From Welwitschia mirabilis (Eukaryota > Gnetophyta > Gnetopsida > Welwitschiales): DNA of 54,562 bases. The stretch lies in assembly GCA_051453625.1 (NCBI GenBank), contig JBOZIK010000001.1:178710894-178765455 (forward strand). The letters are read 5' to 3'. Below, piece by piece: positions 22,872-33,999 of the stretch. The notes under the pieces were generated by a model. The model was not told where the DNA came from. It made no database searches and worked only from the letters and a program-made list of their open reading frames with translations. A program made the translations under genes and the position numbers. Position 1 is the stretch's first letter. Every line of letters starts with the position of its first letter.

Positions 22872-23832
22872 TAAGGATAACCTTTAATGTAAATTATACT
22901 TATTAATAAAGTGTTTTTATTATCTTAATCATGCCTTTTAAATAACAATAGACATTTTTATTTACTAGTAAAATTACTAATAAATAAGTTAGTTAGTTAG
23001 TTAGTATGTTAGTAGTCTGGTATGTATATTTTATTATCTCATTTCAGGTACAATATCCCATGTGGCATAAAGATGGAAGACAAGGTTGAGGTGGCAAAGA
23101 AGTAGTAACAAAGTCCAACCATATACCTATTCCTAAGAAGAAAAGAATGGGGGGAAAAAACCAATTAAGGGTATAAGAATAGGATCACCATTAAAGGTGG
23201 GGATCTTTTTAACAAAATGTTTTAGGAATAGACAAGGCAAGAAGGTTAAGAAAGGGAACTCCAACTATCTTATAAAGGGCATAGTAGCATTTTCATACTC
23301 CATAGTGTTACTTGCAAAGGAGAACACAAGCCTTAGCTCATCTTTATATAACAATTAATATTTCAATATAAAGTTGAAAAGCATATTTGAATATCACTGT
23401 ATGCATACTTTATTACTTAAAAAGTAATATTATATCTATTTACTCCTGTTAATGTAAATGAACATAAATTAGGATAATTAACATTATTTAGAAATAAGTA
23501 GTATCCAACATCTCATCTAAATTCTATCATGCTTTATTAATTTTACCATTTCCTCTTACTATAATTTATACACATAGTAATTTAGTAGTAATAAACCAAC
23601 CTGACTAGTTCAAGTAACTTCATCATGAGACTATTGTAATGATTCATTTTGAACTAAATGGTTGAATCTCGATTAGTCCTTTAGCAAGCCTTTGGTTATT
23701 TTTATGAAATGATGTAAGCTTATTTTTAGGTTAATAGTAGGATAGTTTTTCCATATTTTTATAGTGTTATTTTGTATTGTTTAATATTATTTAGTGATAT
23801 TTTTTACACTTATTTCACCATATAAGAACTCA
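22872..23832 (+). mobile_element. 3' LTR of plus-strand Tat element C
   Basis: This is the inverted counterpart of 25,780-26,749 and 39,444-40,533. The 5' edge follows the PPT-like ACCTTGAGCTTGGAGGACC and begins TAAGGATAACC (TG changed to TA). The end is ...AAGAACTCA at 23,832. It includes the TTAG tandem tract (TTAGTTAGTTAGTTAGTATG) near 22,990-23,015 and a conserved segment around 23,595 (AATAAACCAACCTGACTAG). Length is about 960 bp. No matching plus-strand 5' LTR is present upstream. Confidence 0.75.
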
Positions 23833-23838
23833 TCAATT

Positions 23839-24360
23839 TACTACACCATAAATGACTTATACTAATGGATAAAAGTCATTATTAAAATGTTTCAATGATA
23901 ATTTTTAGCCATTATTATAGGTTCCATCATTAATGTTTTATAATGACCACAAGCCATCATAAATTTTTTCATGTGGCTCTCGCACAATGTAATAATAATA
24001 ATGGCTCAACACTATCATTAAAAATAAATTAAACCATCATAGTTTTCAATTTTATAAGAGCTAAAAATCATCATTAATTTTTCATTAATAACATCTTTTA
24101 GCCAACATAAAATAGGACATTTATGATGCATTTTAGCCATCATAAAATATGTGTAATAGGAAATTTATAATTGTTTTTAGGCATTATAAAATTACAAATT
24201 CATAATGGTCCTTTGCCATCATTAAAATGAAAATTAAAGATGGTTAGTATCCATCATTAATAGTTGATGAGTCAAAATTGATAATAGCTAAAATCCATCA
24301 TTAATGTTCACTTTTATGCTAGATAAAATCTATCATTAATGTGGAAGTAAAGTGAAAAAA
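23839..24360. mobile_element. CACTA (En/Spm-type) transposon terminus with subterminal repeats
   Basis: The edge reads TACTACACCATAAATGAC, consistent with CACTACACC after one C-to-T change. It is followed by at least a dozen copies, in both orientations, of a short word decayed to CCATCATTAA / CATCATAAA / AATGATGG-like forms, typical of CACTA subterminal repeats (originally with CG dinucleotides). The edge lies six bases beyond the Tat 3' LTR end. I did not find the opposite terminus or a transposase, so this is an end fragment or a deleted non-autonomous copy. Confidence 0.72.
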
Positions 24361-25779
24361 TATTAAATTAGTTTTAAATGCAATACAACCAAAAAATGCA
24401 ATATATTTTTCTATTATAAATGTAATATATATTATCTATGAATAATTCTTAATTAATTTTTATAACATATATTACCCATGATTAGGCATTATGTTTAAGG
24501 AATAATTAAAAACATGCTCCTTATTTTTACAAATTTCCTTTTCAAATCAAAGCTAAGATAATGCATTCATTAATATTATATTGTTCCTAAAAAAAATTTA
24601 GAATAAGATGATTTTGCTATTAGTATTTAAAATCCTTCATCTACTACAAATATAAAAACTTCAATTGATTAAAAGCTTAGGCTCCTAAACTATTGCTTAT
24701 TTTACTATTTTATGTTATATGTAAGTGTTGGAAAGACTACCAATAACTTAAGTCTAAAAATTCAACTTCTAGTTAGGGGTTATGCTTAAGAATAAAGTAC
24801 TTTGTATGGTTTTATCATAAATCCTAGAGAGGGGTTATTCTTAAGAATTTTTTCCCTTGAAATAATATTTGGCATTAGATAATTACATGTTATTCTTAAG
24901 CATAAAGTATGAAAGTGGAATAAAACCAATGGCATTTATCCAAAAAATATCATTTCAAAAATTAAAGTAACATGTAATATACTTTTCTTTTAGAAAGATG
25001 GTATGCAAAGGTAGAGAATTTGTGAAATATGATTATACAGCTTATTTTGTACATTTTCTTATTAATAATGAAAGTTATTTATCTTATTTTAAAGTGACTA
25101 CTAATATAACAAGCACATCATGAATAGCTTACCCAAAAGAGATGAACATTACTATAGAACACATAAGAAAACTAACATGAAATGTATTGAGTAATATCCT
25201 TTTGAGAAAAATATTATACAATCATTAGTTGGAACATCATTTCTCAAATTTTCAGTATTTTGTATAGTGGATAAGTGATGAACTTTAAGAAATAAAACTT
25301 CTAATAAGAACTATTTTAGAAAATAGATAACAAGGAGTACTTAAGAAAGCGTGAAGGTTTAAATTTAATCATATTCTATTCCTCATAATAATAAAGCATA
25401 AGAAATATACAAAGCATAAGAATCTTGGATCATATAACCTCCTTTATAGAGTGATCTATTCACTTGCAAATTAAAATGCCCTCTTGTAATCATCATACCA
25501 AGTAATTATAAGAAATGTATACCTATTTAAATTAATAGTACACACAATGTTAAGGTTGCTACATTAGAATCTTCAGAAACTACAGAAGAAGCCTTTAGTA
25601 TAGGGAAGTATAAATACCAAAATTGTTATAAAAATTACATAAATAGATGATAAGGGAACACTACTATCTATCAAACCTCAAATTAAATCCTCCATCAGCT
25701 CTATTTTGGAATTTGTAAGTCATTTATATGCCTAATATTCTATTTCACATCAACAAAAAATGTTGTGATAAGATATTTA
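24361..25779. other. No gene recognised; AT-rich spacer
   Basis: Possibly the interior of the CACTA element, but no transposase motif is visible. A short inverted pair, TATGCTTAAGAATAAAGTA near 24,783 and TATTCTTAAGCATAAAGTA near 24,893, is present. Confidence 0.5.
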
Positions 25780-26749
25780 TGAAAGCTTATGTGGTAAACA
25801 ATTATAGAAAATATTATAAACTATACTAGAAAATGCAAAATCCTATGATGTTATTAATCTTAAATAAGCTTAAACCATTAAATAAAAATTAAAGATTTAC
25901 TAAAGAAATAGTTGAGATTTAACTATTCAGTTCAAAATGCATCATTATGATAATATCATAATGAAGTTACTTGAAGTAATCAGGTTGGTTTATTTGATGA
26001 TAAAGTTCACTATTAACTACATTAGGGGGAATAAAGAGGATAGAACAACATAATAAAAATCAAATGAAATGCTAGACAATAGTTATGTCTAAGCATTATT
26101 AATAAAATTTCATGTTTAGCTACATAAATAGAAGTAAGTAGAAGACAATATTACTTTTTCAAGTAATAAAACATGCACATAATGATACTTAAAATGTTAG
26201 GTTTTCATATTTATATTAGAATACCAAAATGTTACATAGAGATGTACTGATAAGCTTGTTTTTTTCCCTTTGCAAATAACATTGAACCATTAGAGATGCT
26301 ACTACACATTTTGTAGGATGGCTAGAGCTTCCCTCTTGATCTTCTTGCTTAGTTTTGTTGCTAGACCTTTTGCCAAAAAGATCTTGACTTTTTGTGGTGA
26401 TATCCTCCTTATACCATTTTTTATTTTGCCATTTTCTTTTTTTGCTCCTTAGAAGTAGGTTGATGATTGAGATTGTTACTACATCTCTATTACCTTAGTC
26501 TTTTCTTTCGTTCTTCTTCCAAATGGCATTTTTTATTTGGAACACAATGATATAATATATATATATATATATACACACACACATACACACACATACTAAC
26601 CTACTAACATACTAACTAACTAACCTATTGACTAGCTAGTACATTAACTTAAGTACTAAATAAGAGCATCTAATATTATATAAAATTTATAATTATAAAA
26701 ATAAAAAAATTTCATTAATAAGTAAAATTTATATCAAAATTAGTTTTCA
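25780..26749 (-). mobile_element. Tat-family LTR (left contig)
   Basis: It begins TGAAAGCTTATGTGGTAAAC and ends AGTTTTCA at 26,749, about 970 bp. Beside it at 26,750-26,772 is the minus-strand PPT (AACCTTGATCTTGAGGGAAC on the minus strand), so it is the 3' LTR of a minus-strand element. It holds a (TA)n(CA)n microsatellite at about 26,551-26,595 and a CTAA tract. Details such as TAAGTACTAAAT and GTTTTCA differ from the 5' LTR at 39,444 and from the fragment at 27,709, so it may belong to another copy. Confidence 0.75.
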
Positions 26750-26879
26750 TTAGTTCCCTCAAGATCAAGGTTTTATTAGTCCCTTAACAAATATATACAA
26801 AAGAAAGAGAAAGAGATGCTCATCATTTTTTCTTTTTCCTTTTGAAAATAAAACGATGCTCTTCATTAGAATTCAATTC

Positions 26880-27608
26880 CATCAATTTCTTTTGCTAATT
26901 AGGTAGAGTTTTTTTTTCTATTCTAAGGTAGCCAAAATTTTGCGCTATTCCTTCTACAAAGTAGGATTACTTAAGTCTATGGTTTCTATATTTTTTGATT
27001 CTAGAGTGCCTATCTTTCTACCCCTACCTCTTCCTCTTTAGGAAATGCTTAGCTTCTTTGGATCTTTCCACTTTCTTTTAGTAGCCAAAGGAATTTTTAA
27101 TTTGGGAATTTGAGGCATATGTTTTGGCTCTAGAACTATGTCAACTAATAGTCTTGTTTTTTAAGTTTATCTTATTTGAATTATGTAAATCTATAATGAA
27201 TCCTTATTTTCTAATTTTGAAATAATGTCTGTAAAGAGGCCTCTTAGCATAGTCATATTTTTTACAATTCTATCTCTAAAGTTACATAATTGTTGAAAAT
27301 CCTAAGAAGACACTACAAAAACTTTTATATTAGCTTTACATTATTCTAATATCCTATAAGATTTTGTAGCTATATCATTTTAAAAAAATTTAAATTCCTA
27401 GGTGGAGAATTCAGCCCCTCTTTATGCAATTTCAATCCTCAAATATTTGATTTCTCTTTTGCAATTGTCAAAAATTTTGTGTGGCTTTGACCACATTCTA
27501 GAAGTTTTTTGGATGATACTTTCTAAATGTTCTTTAAATCTATCAATAAAATCATATAAATTCTGAGGATAGTAATCAAGGATTCATAAAACTACTAATT
27601 CTTCATGC
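26880..27608 (-). pseudogene. Accessory ORF, C-terminal part (left contig)
   Basis: The minus strand reads QIPKLKIPLATKRKWKDPKK, then a R-G-R-G-R-K-I segment and an E-T-I-D-L-S-N-P segment, matching the end of the plus-strand copy (about 22,480-22,690). It duplicates 27,930-28,680 across the gap at about 94% identity by eye. It is interrupted by stops and ends at the gap. Confidence 0.65.
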
Positions 27609-27708
27609 NNNNNNNNNNNNNNNNNNNNNNNNNNNNNNNNNNNNNNNNNNNNNNNNNNNNNNNNNNNNNNNNNNNNNNNNNNNNNNNNNNNNNNNNNNNN
27701 NNNNNNNN
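27609..27708. other. Assembly gap, 100 N, flanked by a duplicated 0.95-kb segment
   Basis: 26,650-27,608 and 27,709-28,680 carry the same LTR end, PPT and accessory-ORF tail with scattered differences. This suggests two haplotypes or two family copies set side by side. Confidence 0.85.
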
Positions 27709-27808
27709 TAATTACTAAATATGAGCATCTAATATCATATAAAATTTATAATTATAAAAATAAAAACATTTCATTAATAAGTAAAATTTAAATCAAAATT
27801 AGTTCTCA
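27709..27808 (-). mobile_element. 3' LTR fragment of Tat element D (right contig)
   Basis: The last 100 bp of the LTR (TAATTACTAAAT ... AGTTCTCA), followed by the PPT CTTGATCTTGGGGGAAC on the minus strand (plus 27,809-27,830). TAATTACTAAAT and GTTCTCA match the 5' LTR at 39,444-40,533 better than the left contig does, so this is the likely true partner. Confidence 0.65.
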
Positions 27809-27929
27809 TTAGTTCCCCCAAGATCAAGGTTTTATTAGTCCCTTAACAAATATATACAAAAGAAATAGAAAGAGATGCTCATCATTTTTCCTTTTTCCTT
27901 TTGAAAACAAAAGGATGCTCTTCATTAGA

Positions 27930-30570
27930 CTCTAATTCCATTAATTTCTTTTGCTAATTAGGTAGAGTTTTTTTTTTTTCCCTATTCTAAGGTAGCCAAA
28001 ATTTTGTTCTATTCCTCCTACAAAGTAGGATCACTTAAGTCTATGGTTTCTGTATTTGTCGATTCTAGAGTATCTATCTTTCTGCCCCTACCTATTCCTC
28101 TTCAAGAAATCCTTAGCGTCTTTGGCTTTTTCCACTTTTTTTTAGTAGCCAAAGGAATTTTTAATTTGGGAATTTGAGGCATATGTTTTGACTCTAGAGC
28201 TATATCAACTTATAGTATTGTTCTTTAAGTTTATCTTATTTGAATTATGTACATCTGTAATGAATCCTTATTTTCTAATTTTGAAATAATGTCTGTAAAG
28301 AGGCCTATTAACATAATCATATTTTTCACAATTCTATCTCCAAAGTTACATAATTATTGAAAATCCTAAGAAGACACTACAAAAATGTTTATATTAGCTT
28401 TACATTATTCTAATATCCTATAAGATTTTGTAGCTATATCATTTTAAAAAATTTTAAATTCCTAGGTGGAGACTTCAGCCCCTCTTTATGCAATTTCAAT
28501 CCTCAAATATTTGATTTCTCTTTTGCAATTATCAAAAATTCTGTGTGGCTTTGACCACCCCCTAGAAGTTTTTTGGATGATACTTTCTAAATGTTCTTAA
28601 AATCTATCAATAAAATCATATAATTTCTGAGGGTAGTAATCAAGGATTTATAAAACTACTAATTCTTCATGCCCAAATCCAATTCTCTTATCCAACTTTA
28701 CCTTCATTAAGTAGAGCTTGCGTAGTAATCTTATATTCTATTTTTCTAAATTTTGAATAATAATTTGGGTAGATTCTGGGTATATTATTTTGATATCCTT
28801 CTTCAACTCTACATCAGATTCCTTTAAAGCATCTACAATACTTAGATTTATTTTATTCTTAATCTCACCAGTCAAAGTTGAAGAAGTTAAAGGAACATCC
28901 TAAATTAAACTCACTACTCTTCTGATCTTCTCTTTGATTTTTAAGACATATTTTTAATGGTTAGATCTTAAATAGGTTAATCAAAAAAGCTTATTTCTTT
29001 CATCCAGTTCTTGAGAGCCTTATTTTCTTCTATCATCTAGTTCATGGCTCTCTTATATGCTCCCAGAAGAGATTGATAGTATCCTAATGAATCCTAGGCT
29101 TCAACCCATTTACATCTATATTCTTGAGCCTCTGCATGAATCTTCATGAATTTTTCATTCATACCCTATAGGTCTATATAGATTCTATCTGAAATCCCTA
29201 CTTAAGGATAGAAGCCCTTCATTATGAAGGAATGTAATGAACTTTTATTAATGCTCTATGTATTCAGCATCATATTTCTTATTTAGAGTTAAATTCTATA
29301 ATAATAATACTAATATATTTGATCTTTTTCTTAGAAAATTTTCTAATCCATCTCTATCTTCAACAGTAGTCTCTAATTTAGCAATGCATTTATAAGCTCT
29401 CTATAATTTTTGACTCGTATCCTTAAAGGCTTTAGAGAGTTAAATATTTTCCTCCTTGTTAGTGATTTCCTATTATAACTTTTTATTATTTTTTCTTTCC
29501 TAATCTAATTTCTTCTTCAAGAATTTATTCTCAATTCTTAAATCTCCAACTTAACTATGCAATGATAAGACCTCTTATATTATGCCAAGATAGGTTTGAA
29601 TTTCATCTTTAACTAAATTTAAATCACTACAAAGACTATCAATCTTATCTTCTTCTAGTGCTTTAGAGAACTAACTAGATTGTACTGGATGGGAGGACAG
29701 GATTCCTTTAATTGAGAATTGAGTTGAATCTTAGTCCATGCTTGAGGAAGATATCTATAAAGGTAGAATCTAAGGATTAAAAGATGATTCTCCCAAGTCT
29801 ACTTGAGCAATTTTATATCCTGTGATTAAATCTAAATAAACTAAATAGCTAAATCTATATAGAACTTATTTGGTCAAAATGGAACTTTGTTTTTTCTCAN
29901 NNNAATCTAATCCATTAAAGAGGGAAATCATAGCCCTCCTATTTCAAAAGCTCCTATTCTAACTTTATTTAATTTGATAATATGTCTTGCCAAACCCAAA
30001 AAGTTTCCTTTTGTAATATTTACATTTGTTTGATTTATCTTATCTTTCATTACTGCTATCATATATAGGCTAGGTAATGTGATACCTTTTTATTTATGAA
30101 GGATAGATATCAAATTATTGACCATAATTCTTAAAATGATAGACAATTCTAGTTTTATGTCTTTATCCACTAGGATTCTTTCTTGCACTGCCATCCTTCC
30201 TAGAAGACTCATGCTTAAATTTGCATCTTCTTTTCTATTAGTATCATTAATAGATTTTCCTTTGGATGGTAAGTGTAATGTTATCCTAATATTTCCTTGA
30301 GTAATCAATATTTTTTTATTTTCAACTATTGTTTCAAGCACATCTTTTCTGTCATTTATTCTTAAATTGGTATAAAATTCACAAACAGATTCTAAGGTGC
30401 ATTTGTCATTCATAGTAAGTCATTCATATCATACCTGCTTAATAATTCTCTATTTAAACTCTACTAAGTAGGGATCAAAAAGCACATTTTTGAAATTTAA
30501 TGATGAAATAAATCTACATTCTGTCAAATTTGTTGCAACTGTTGGAGTTAGATAAAGTTAAGAAAAGCTT
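27930..30570 (-). pseudogene. Sense accessory ORF of Tat element D: plant transposon protein-like domain plus coiled coil
   Basis: In minus-strand sense it starts near 30,560 with SSLNFKNVLFDPYLVEFK, followed by a clean stretch (30,090-30,413) CTLESVCEFYTNLRIND, ETIVENKKILITQGNIRITL, HLPSKGKSIND, LSMSLLGRMAVQERILVDKD. This is the same domain as at 20,160. The central region (27,990-29,800) is rich in K, E, I and L with many stops, probably coiled coil, and the tail is basic. A 4-N gap lies at 29,900-29,903. Length is about 850 codons. It lies between the repeat array and the PPT. The plant transposon protein domain assignment is by pattern only. Confidence 0.7.
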
Positions 30571-31439
30571 CTTAACTACTAAACAATTCTTTTCTAAAAA
30601 GAATATAAAATGTGTTTTCACATAAAAATCATGTTAAAATTTTATTCTACTTTACTCTTTCCCCATATTAAATTTGGAATTCTTTTAAATGCTGAAAATA
30701 AAATATTAGACATACCTAATATTCTCACATGAAGATGTTCTATCATAATTCAAGAAACTTAAACAAAGAAAGCATGAAAGCATAATAAAGTAAAAATGCA
30801 GAAGTGAAAGTGGAATTACTTATCTATTTCCCACTTAAAATAGGTAAAATGTTATACTTACTATTGTATTAAATTTGCACATTTGAAAAGTGAATGAAAA
30901 TTTTTACTAGAAAATAAATAGTTAGAAATGGAATTATTCCATGTGTTACTGATGCTAGAAAATGGAATGACACAGTGGCAAGAAGAATGATAAGAAAATT
31001 AGCTAATGTGAAATAGACATTGTGGAGGTTGATATGGGTTAAGTTATATGAAAGGAAGGTATCCATTGACTTGTGATGAGGGTTATCGAGAATGAGGATG
31101 GTGTCATTAAGAAAAATTTTAAGTAAAATGATTGAGAAAGAGAACATCATATTTAGGTGGTTATCACTCTCTACAATAGAAGTATTTAAAGAGGATCATC
31201 AAGAACTCTTAATTTTTTAACAAGGATCATCGAATCCATTATGAAGCCATCAAACGATTTTTGAAGATGATCATCAATAACTCTTAAGTTCTCAAAGGAG
31301 TACTTTAAATTCCTCCCACTGGAATATAATTATGCAAGTGAGAATGGACAAGTGAGATCATGTGAAGGAGTTATAGAAGAAGGTTTATGGGAGTCATTGA
31401 GAAGAATACTTCACCCTTTAGTAGTAATTTTAAAAGAAT
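30571..31439. other. Spacer between accessory ORF and repeat array in D
   Basis: No gene is seen. The sequence is the inverted homologue of 19,321-20,150. Confidence 0.45.
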
Positions 31440-31930
31440 GAAGTTGACTTAAAATCTAGCTCAAAGATTTAACTTTGGATTAGTATTAATTAACTCCTTA
31501 AACTTGCACAATAATGATTTGGCTTGAAATCTAACTCAAAGTTTTAACTTTGAATTAATGTCAGTTAATCAAGTATTTTTATTTTATTATATATTTATAT
31601 AATGTAAGAAGATAATTAATGTCAGTTAATCAAGTATTTTTATTTTATTATATATTTATATAATGTAAGAAGATAATTAAGTTGGTATGAAATATAACTC
31701 AAAGTTTTAACTTTAAGCTAGTATGAGTCAACTTTTTGAACTTACAACACAGTGGTTTGATCTAAAATCTGACTCAAAATTTTTGACTTTAAGTTAGTAT
31801 TAGTTTAACCAAGTGATGTTATTTTATATAGGTATAGAGGTTCAAAATATAGATCTTTACAACTAACAGGTTGGGATGAAATCCAACTCAAAGTTTTGAT
31901 TTTGCATTAGTGTTAGCCAACTGGATAAAC
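31440..31930. repeat. Five-unit degenerate repeat array, copy 3
   Basis: Inverted relative to arrays 1 and 2. Unit cores near 31,450, 31,520, 31,685, 31,760 and 31,873, each like GAAATCTAACTCAAAGTTTT, then AACTTTGAATTA. The spacing between units 2 and 3 is enlarged by the 61-bp duplication at 31,553. Confidence 0.7.
31553..31680. repeat. Perfect 61-bp tandem duplication
   Basis: Positions 31,553-31,619 are identical to 31,614-31,680 at an offset of 61 bases. Absence of any mismatch in a strongly decayed element suggests a recent slip event or an assembly effect. Confidence 0.9.
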
Positions 31931-31934
31931 TTGT

Positions 31935-32493
31935 TTTAAAGTTTGACTCTTAATAATTTTCTATTATAGAAATGACATAGGTAACATTAAATTCTTATTA
32001 TTTATTAAAATATATTATTTCTTTATATACTAATCAATACTTACAAAATATTAGCTAAAGATCTTCCTTTATTTAAAAATAAATTATATGATTTTACAAC
32101 CAATTAGCAGTCAGTGATGATGAAAAAACCTGGTGGGTCCCTGCAAAGGCTTGAAGCTCGAAGAAAAACTATACTGATCATAAATTGATTTGAATTTTTA
32201 ACTTTATATTGAGCCTTAATTATCTTGAAAGTTTCTAATTTCTATTTTACATAAAGATTATTGTTGACACTTAGCATACCTTAGCTGTTGGACAGAACAG
32301 GCATGTAATTTCTTCTAGTTCCTTTACTTCATTACTAAACACATGTGCACTAGGTAACTTAAAATGAATAATAGTTGTTAACTATACTAAATAAGACTCA
32401 CATTATAAATCTCATTCTTTCATGCTTCTGAGCCTTAGATTTCCTCCATTTAATCATTTATCAATTCTTACCACTTTTTCTTAGTTAATACTT
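31935..32493. other. Upstream region of antisense ORF copy 3
   Basis: Inverted homologue of 16,232-16,845 and 18,346-18,924. No gene is visible. Confidence 0.45.
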
Positions 32494-33182
32494 ATAGCTT
32501 TCACTCCCCCTCACTCTTTCATTACTATTTTATGAGTTAAAAAGATAAAGCATTGTCTTTTAAACTTAGGTTTTACATAGATCAATATATGTATTAGGAG
32601 TATAGAATACTAATCACCTTAGATTTCTATTAGGTTATAGAATAATGTGTAGTAGTTCTTATACTATAGTTATAAATTAACTCATGAAGTCTTACATACT
32701 TTTAACACCTTTATTATTGAGGTTGACAAAGACTATTTTGAACATGATATCATTCCTTCAAGTTTTAATTCTATGATTCATCACTTGATGGGTGAGTACT
32801 TGAGGGTTAGGACTAAAGAGATTTATTAGTAAGTCAATCAAGAAGACTCTACTTACGACATTTCCTTAGGCCAGTTAGCTAAATGGATGTAGATGTTAGA
32901 AAAAAGGCTTGATCAACTTTAAGGCATAAATCCTATACTTAGTCTCACTGCACTAAGTTTTAATAAAAATAACATAAAGAAAACAATATGAAATACCAAT
33001 CCTTAACAAACTTTTAGCAAGCCTACCAAGAAGAGATCAACATGCTGTTAAAGTTCCTAAGTGAGTTGTGTCTACTACCCCTGGGTAAGATTTTTGCAAG
33101 ATCATCATTTAAGACTAGGTGTTCTCATAGGAAGAATAAGTTATCTAGCCACTTTAATAATTTAGTTACTTCAATTAAATGA
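32494..33182 (+). pseudogene. Antisense accessory ORF of Tat element D, copy 3
   Basis: The ORF is on the plus strand while gag-pol of D is on the minus strand. The start codon position holds ATA (32,494-32,496) where copies 1 and 2 have ATG, a G-to-A loss, followed by A-F-T-P-P-H-S. Later parts read TFIIEVDKDYFEHDIIPSSF, NSMIHHLMGEYLRVRTKEI, ISLGQLAKWM, EKRLDQL, GINPILSLTALSFNKNNIKK, all colinear with copies 1 and 2. The native stop also appears to be lost, and reading reaches TGA at 33,182. About 229 codons with several TAG/TAA stops. No homologous enzyme is recognised. Confidence 0.75.
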
Positions 33183-33579
33183 TTTATCTTTTTATCTCTA
33201 ATACCTTGAGTAGTGTTTTTATCTTATTTGTGTAAAATGATGTAATAAACTTATTACCTAATAAAGTTATCTTATGACTACATTTATTTTCTTATGGACA
33301 TATTAATTTCATGAATTTAAACTAAAAAATTATTAAATTGTTAAAATAATATGAAATGATTTTAAAACTATGAATCTTTCTCTTTGTTATGCTATTAAGT
33401 TGAAAATATTTGGATTCACATTTCATTACATACTAGAATAAAAATCTTCTTCTTTTTTTCCTTTTTTTTTTTTTGATGGTAAGTTATAATATATAGTTTC
33501 AACCTTGGTGACTAGTTGTGCCTCAAATAACTCCTAAGGTATAACTATTTCTCAACTTTTTATTTTTGACAACTTAATT

Positions 33580-33755
33580 TTCCAACCACAATAAGGAGAG
33601 TGAAGCCACTATCAAAGAAGTAAGGACCTGCAAGATTTCTCTTTTTCTTTCTATATAGATTATGATTAAATAACCCCTCCGTGGAGTTCTCATAACTACT
33701 ATATTACACTTCCAAAGGCCCCTCTCGGGAATATTTACCCTGGTACACTTATAAT
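33580..33755 (-). other. Conserved non-coding block downstream of integrase, copy D
   Basis: On the minus strand: GTGTACCAGGGTAAATATTC, GAGGGGCCTTTGGAAGTGTA, AACTCCACGGAGGGGTTAT, then GGTCCTTACTTC and TTCACTCTCCTTATTGTGG. It matches the blocks at 1,390 and 14,934. A (TA)n microsatellite follows at 33,787-33,808. Confidence 0.65.
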
Positions 33756-33999
33756 AGAATATTATAACTTTTTTATTTGTTTTTTAATATATATATATAT
33801 ATATATATTATATGTACATTTATCAGAAGATACTCTATCATGTCATAGAATGTATCTCCTTAATCTTCTTAATAAGGATAATGCACAATCCCCTATTCAA
33901 TCCTTAATAAGTTAGCTTCTTATTTCATAATCACTAAATTTATCTTGAACAACTTAGCAAATTGATAGTTTGAATAAACTTTAAAGAAATGATGTGTCC

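Noticed and set aside
24780-24910. Inverted pair TATGCTTAAGAATAAAGTA / TATTCTTAAGCATAAAGTA as a MITE
   Set aside because: Short match in AT-rich DNA, with no clear target-site duplication or second family member in the window.
30118-30300. Plus-strand frame opposite the accessory ORF
   Set aside because: Shadow of the minus-strand plant transposon protein-like domain, which has a homologue at 20,160.
31440-31930. Satellite or centromeric repeat
   Set aside because: Only five units, and they are found at a fixed place inside Tat elements, so they belong to the element.
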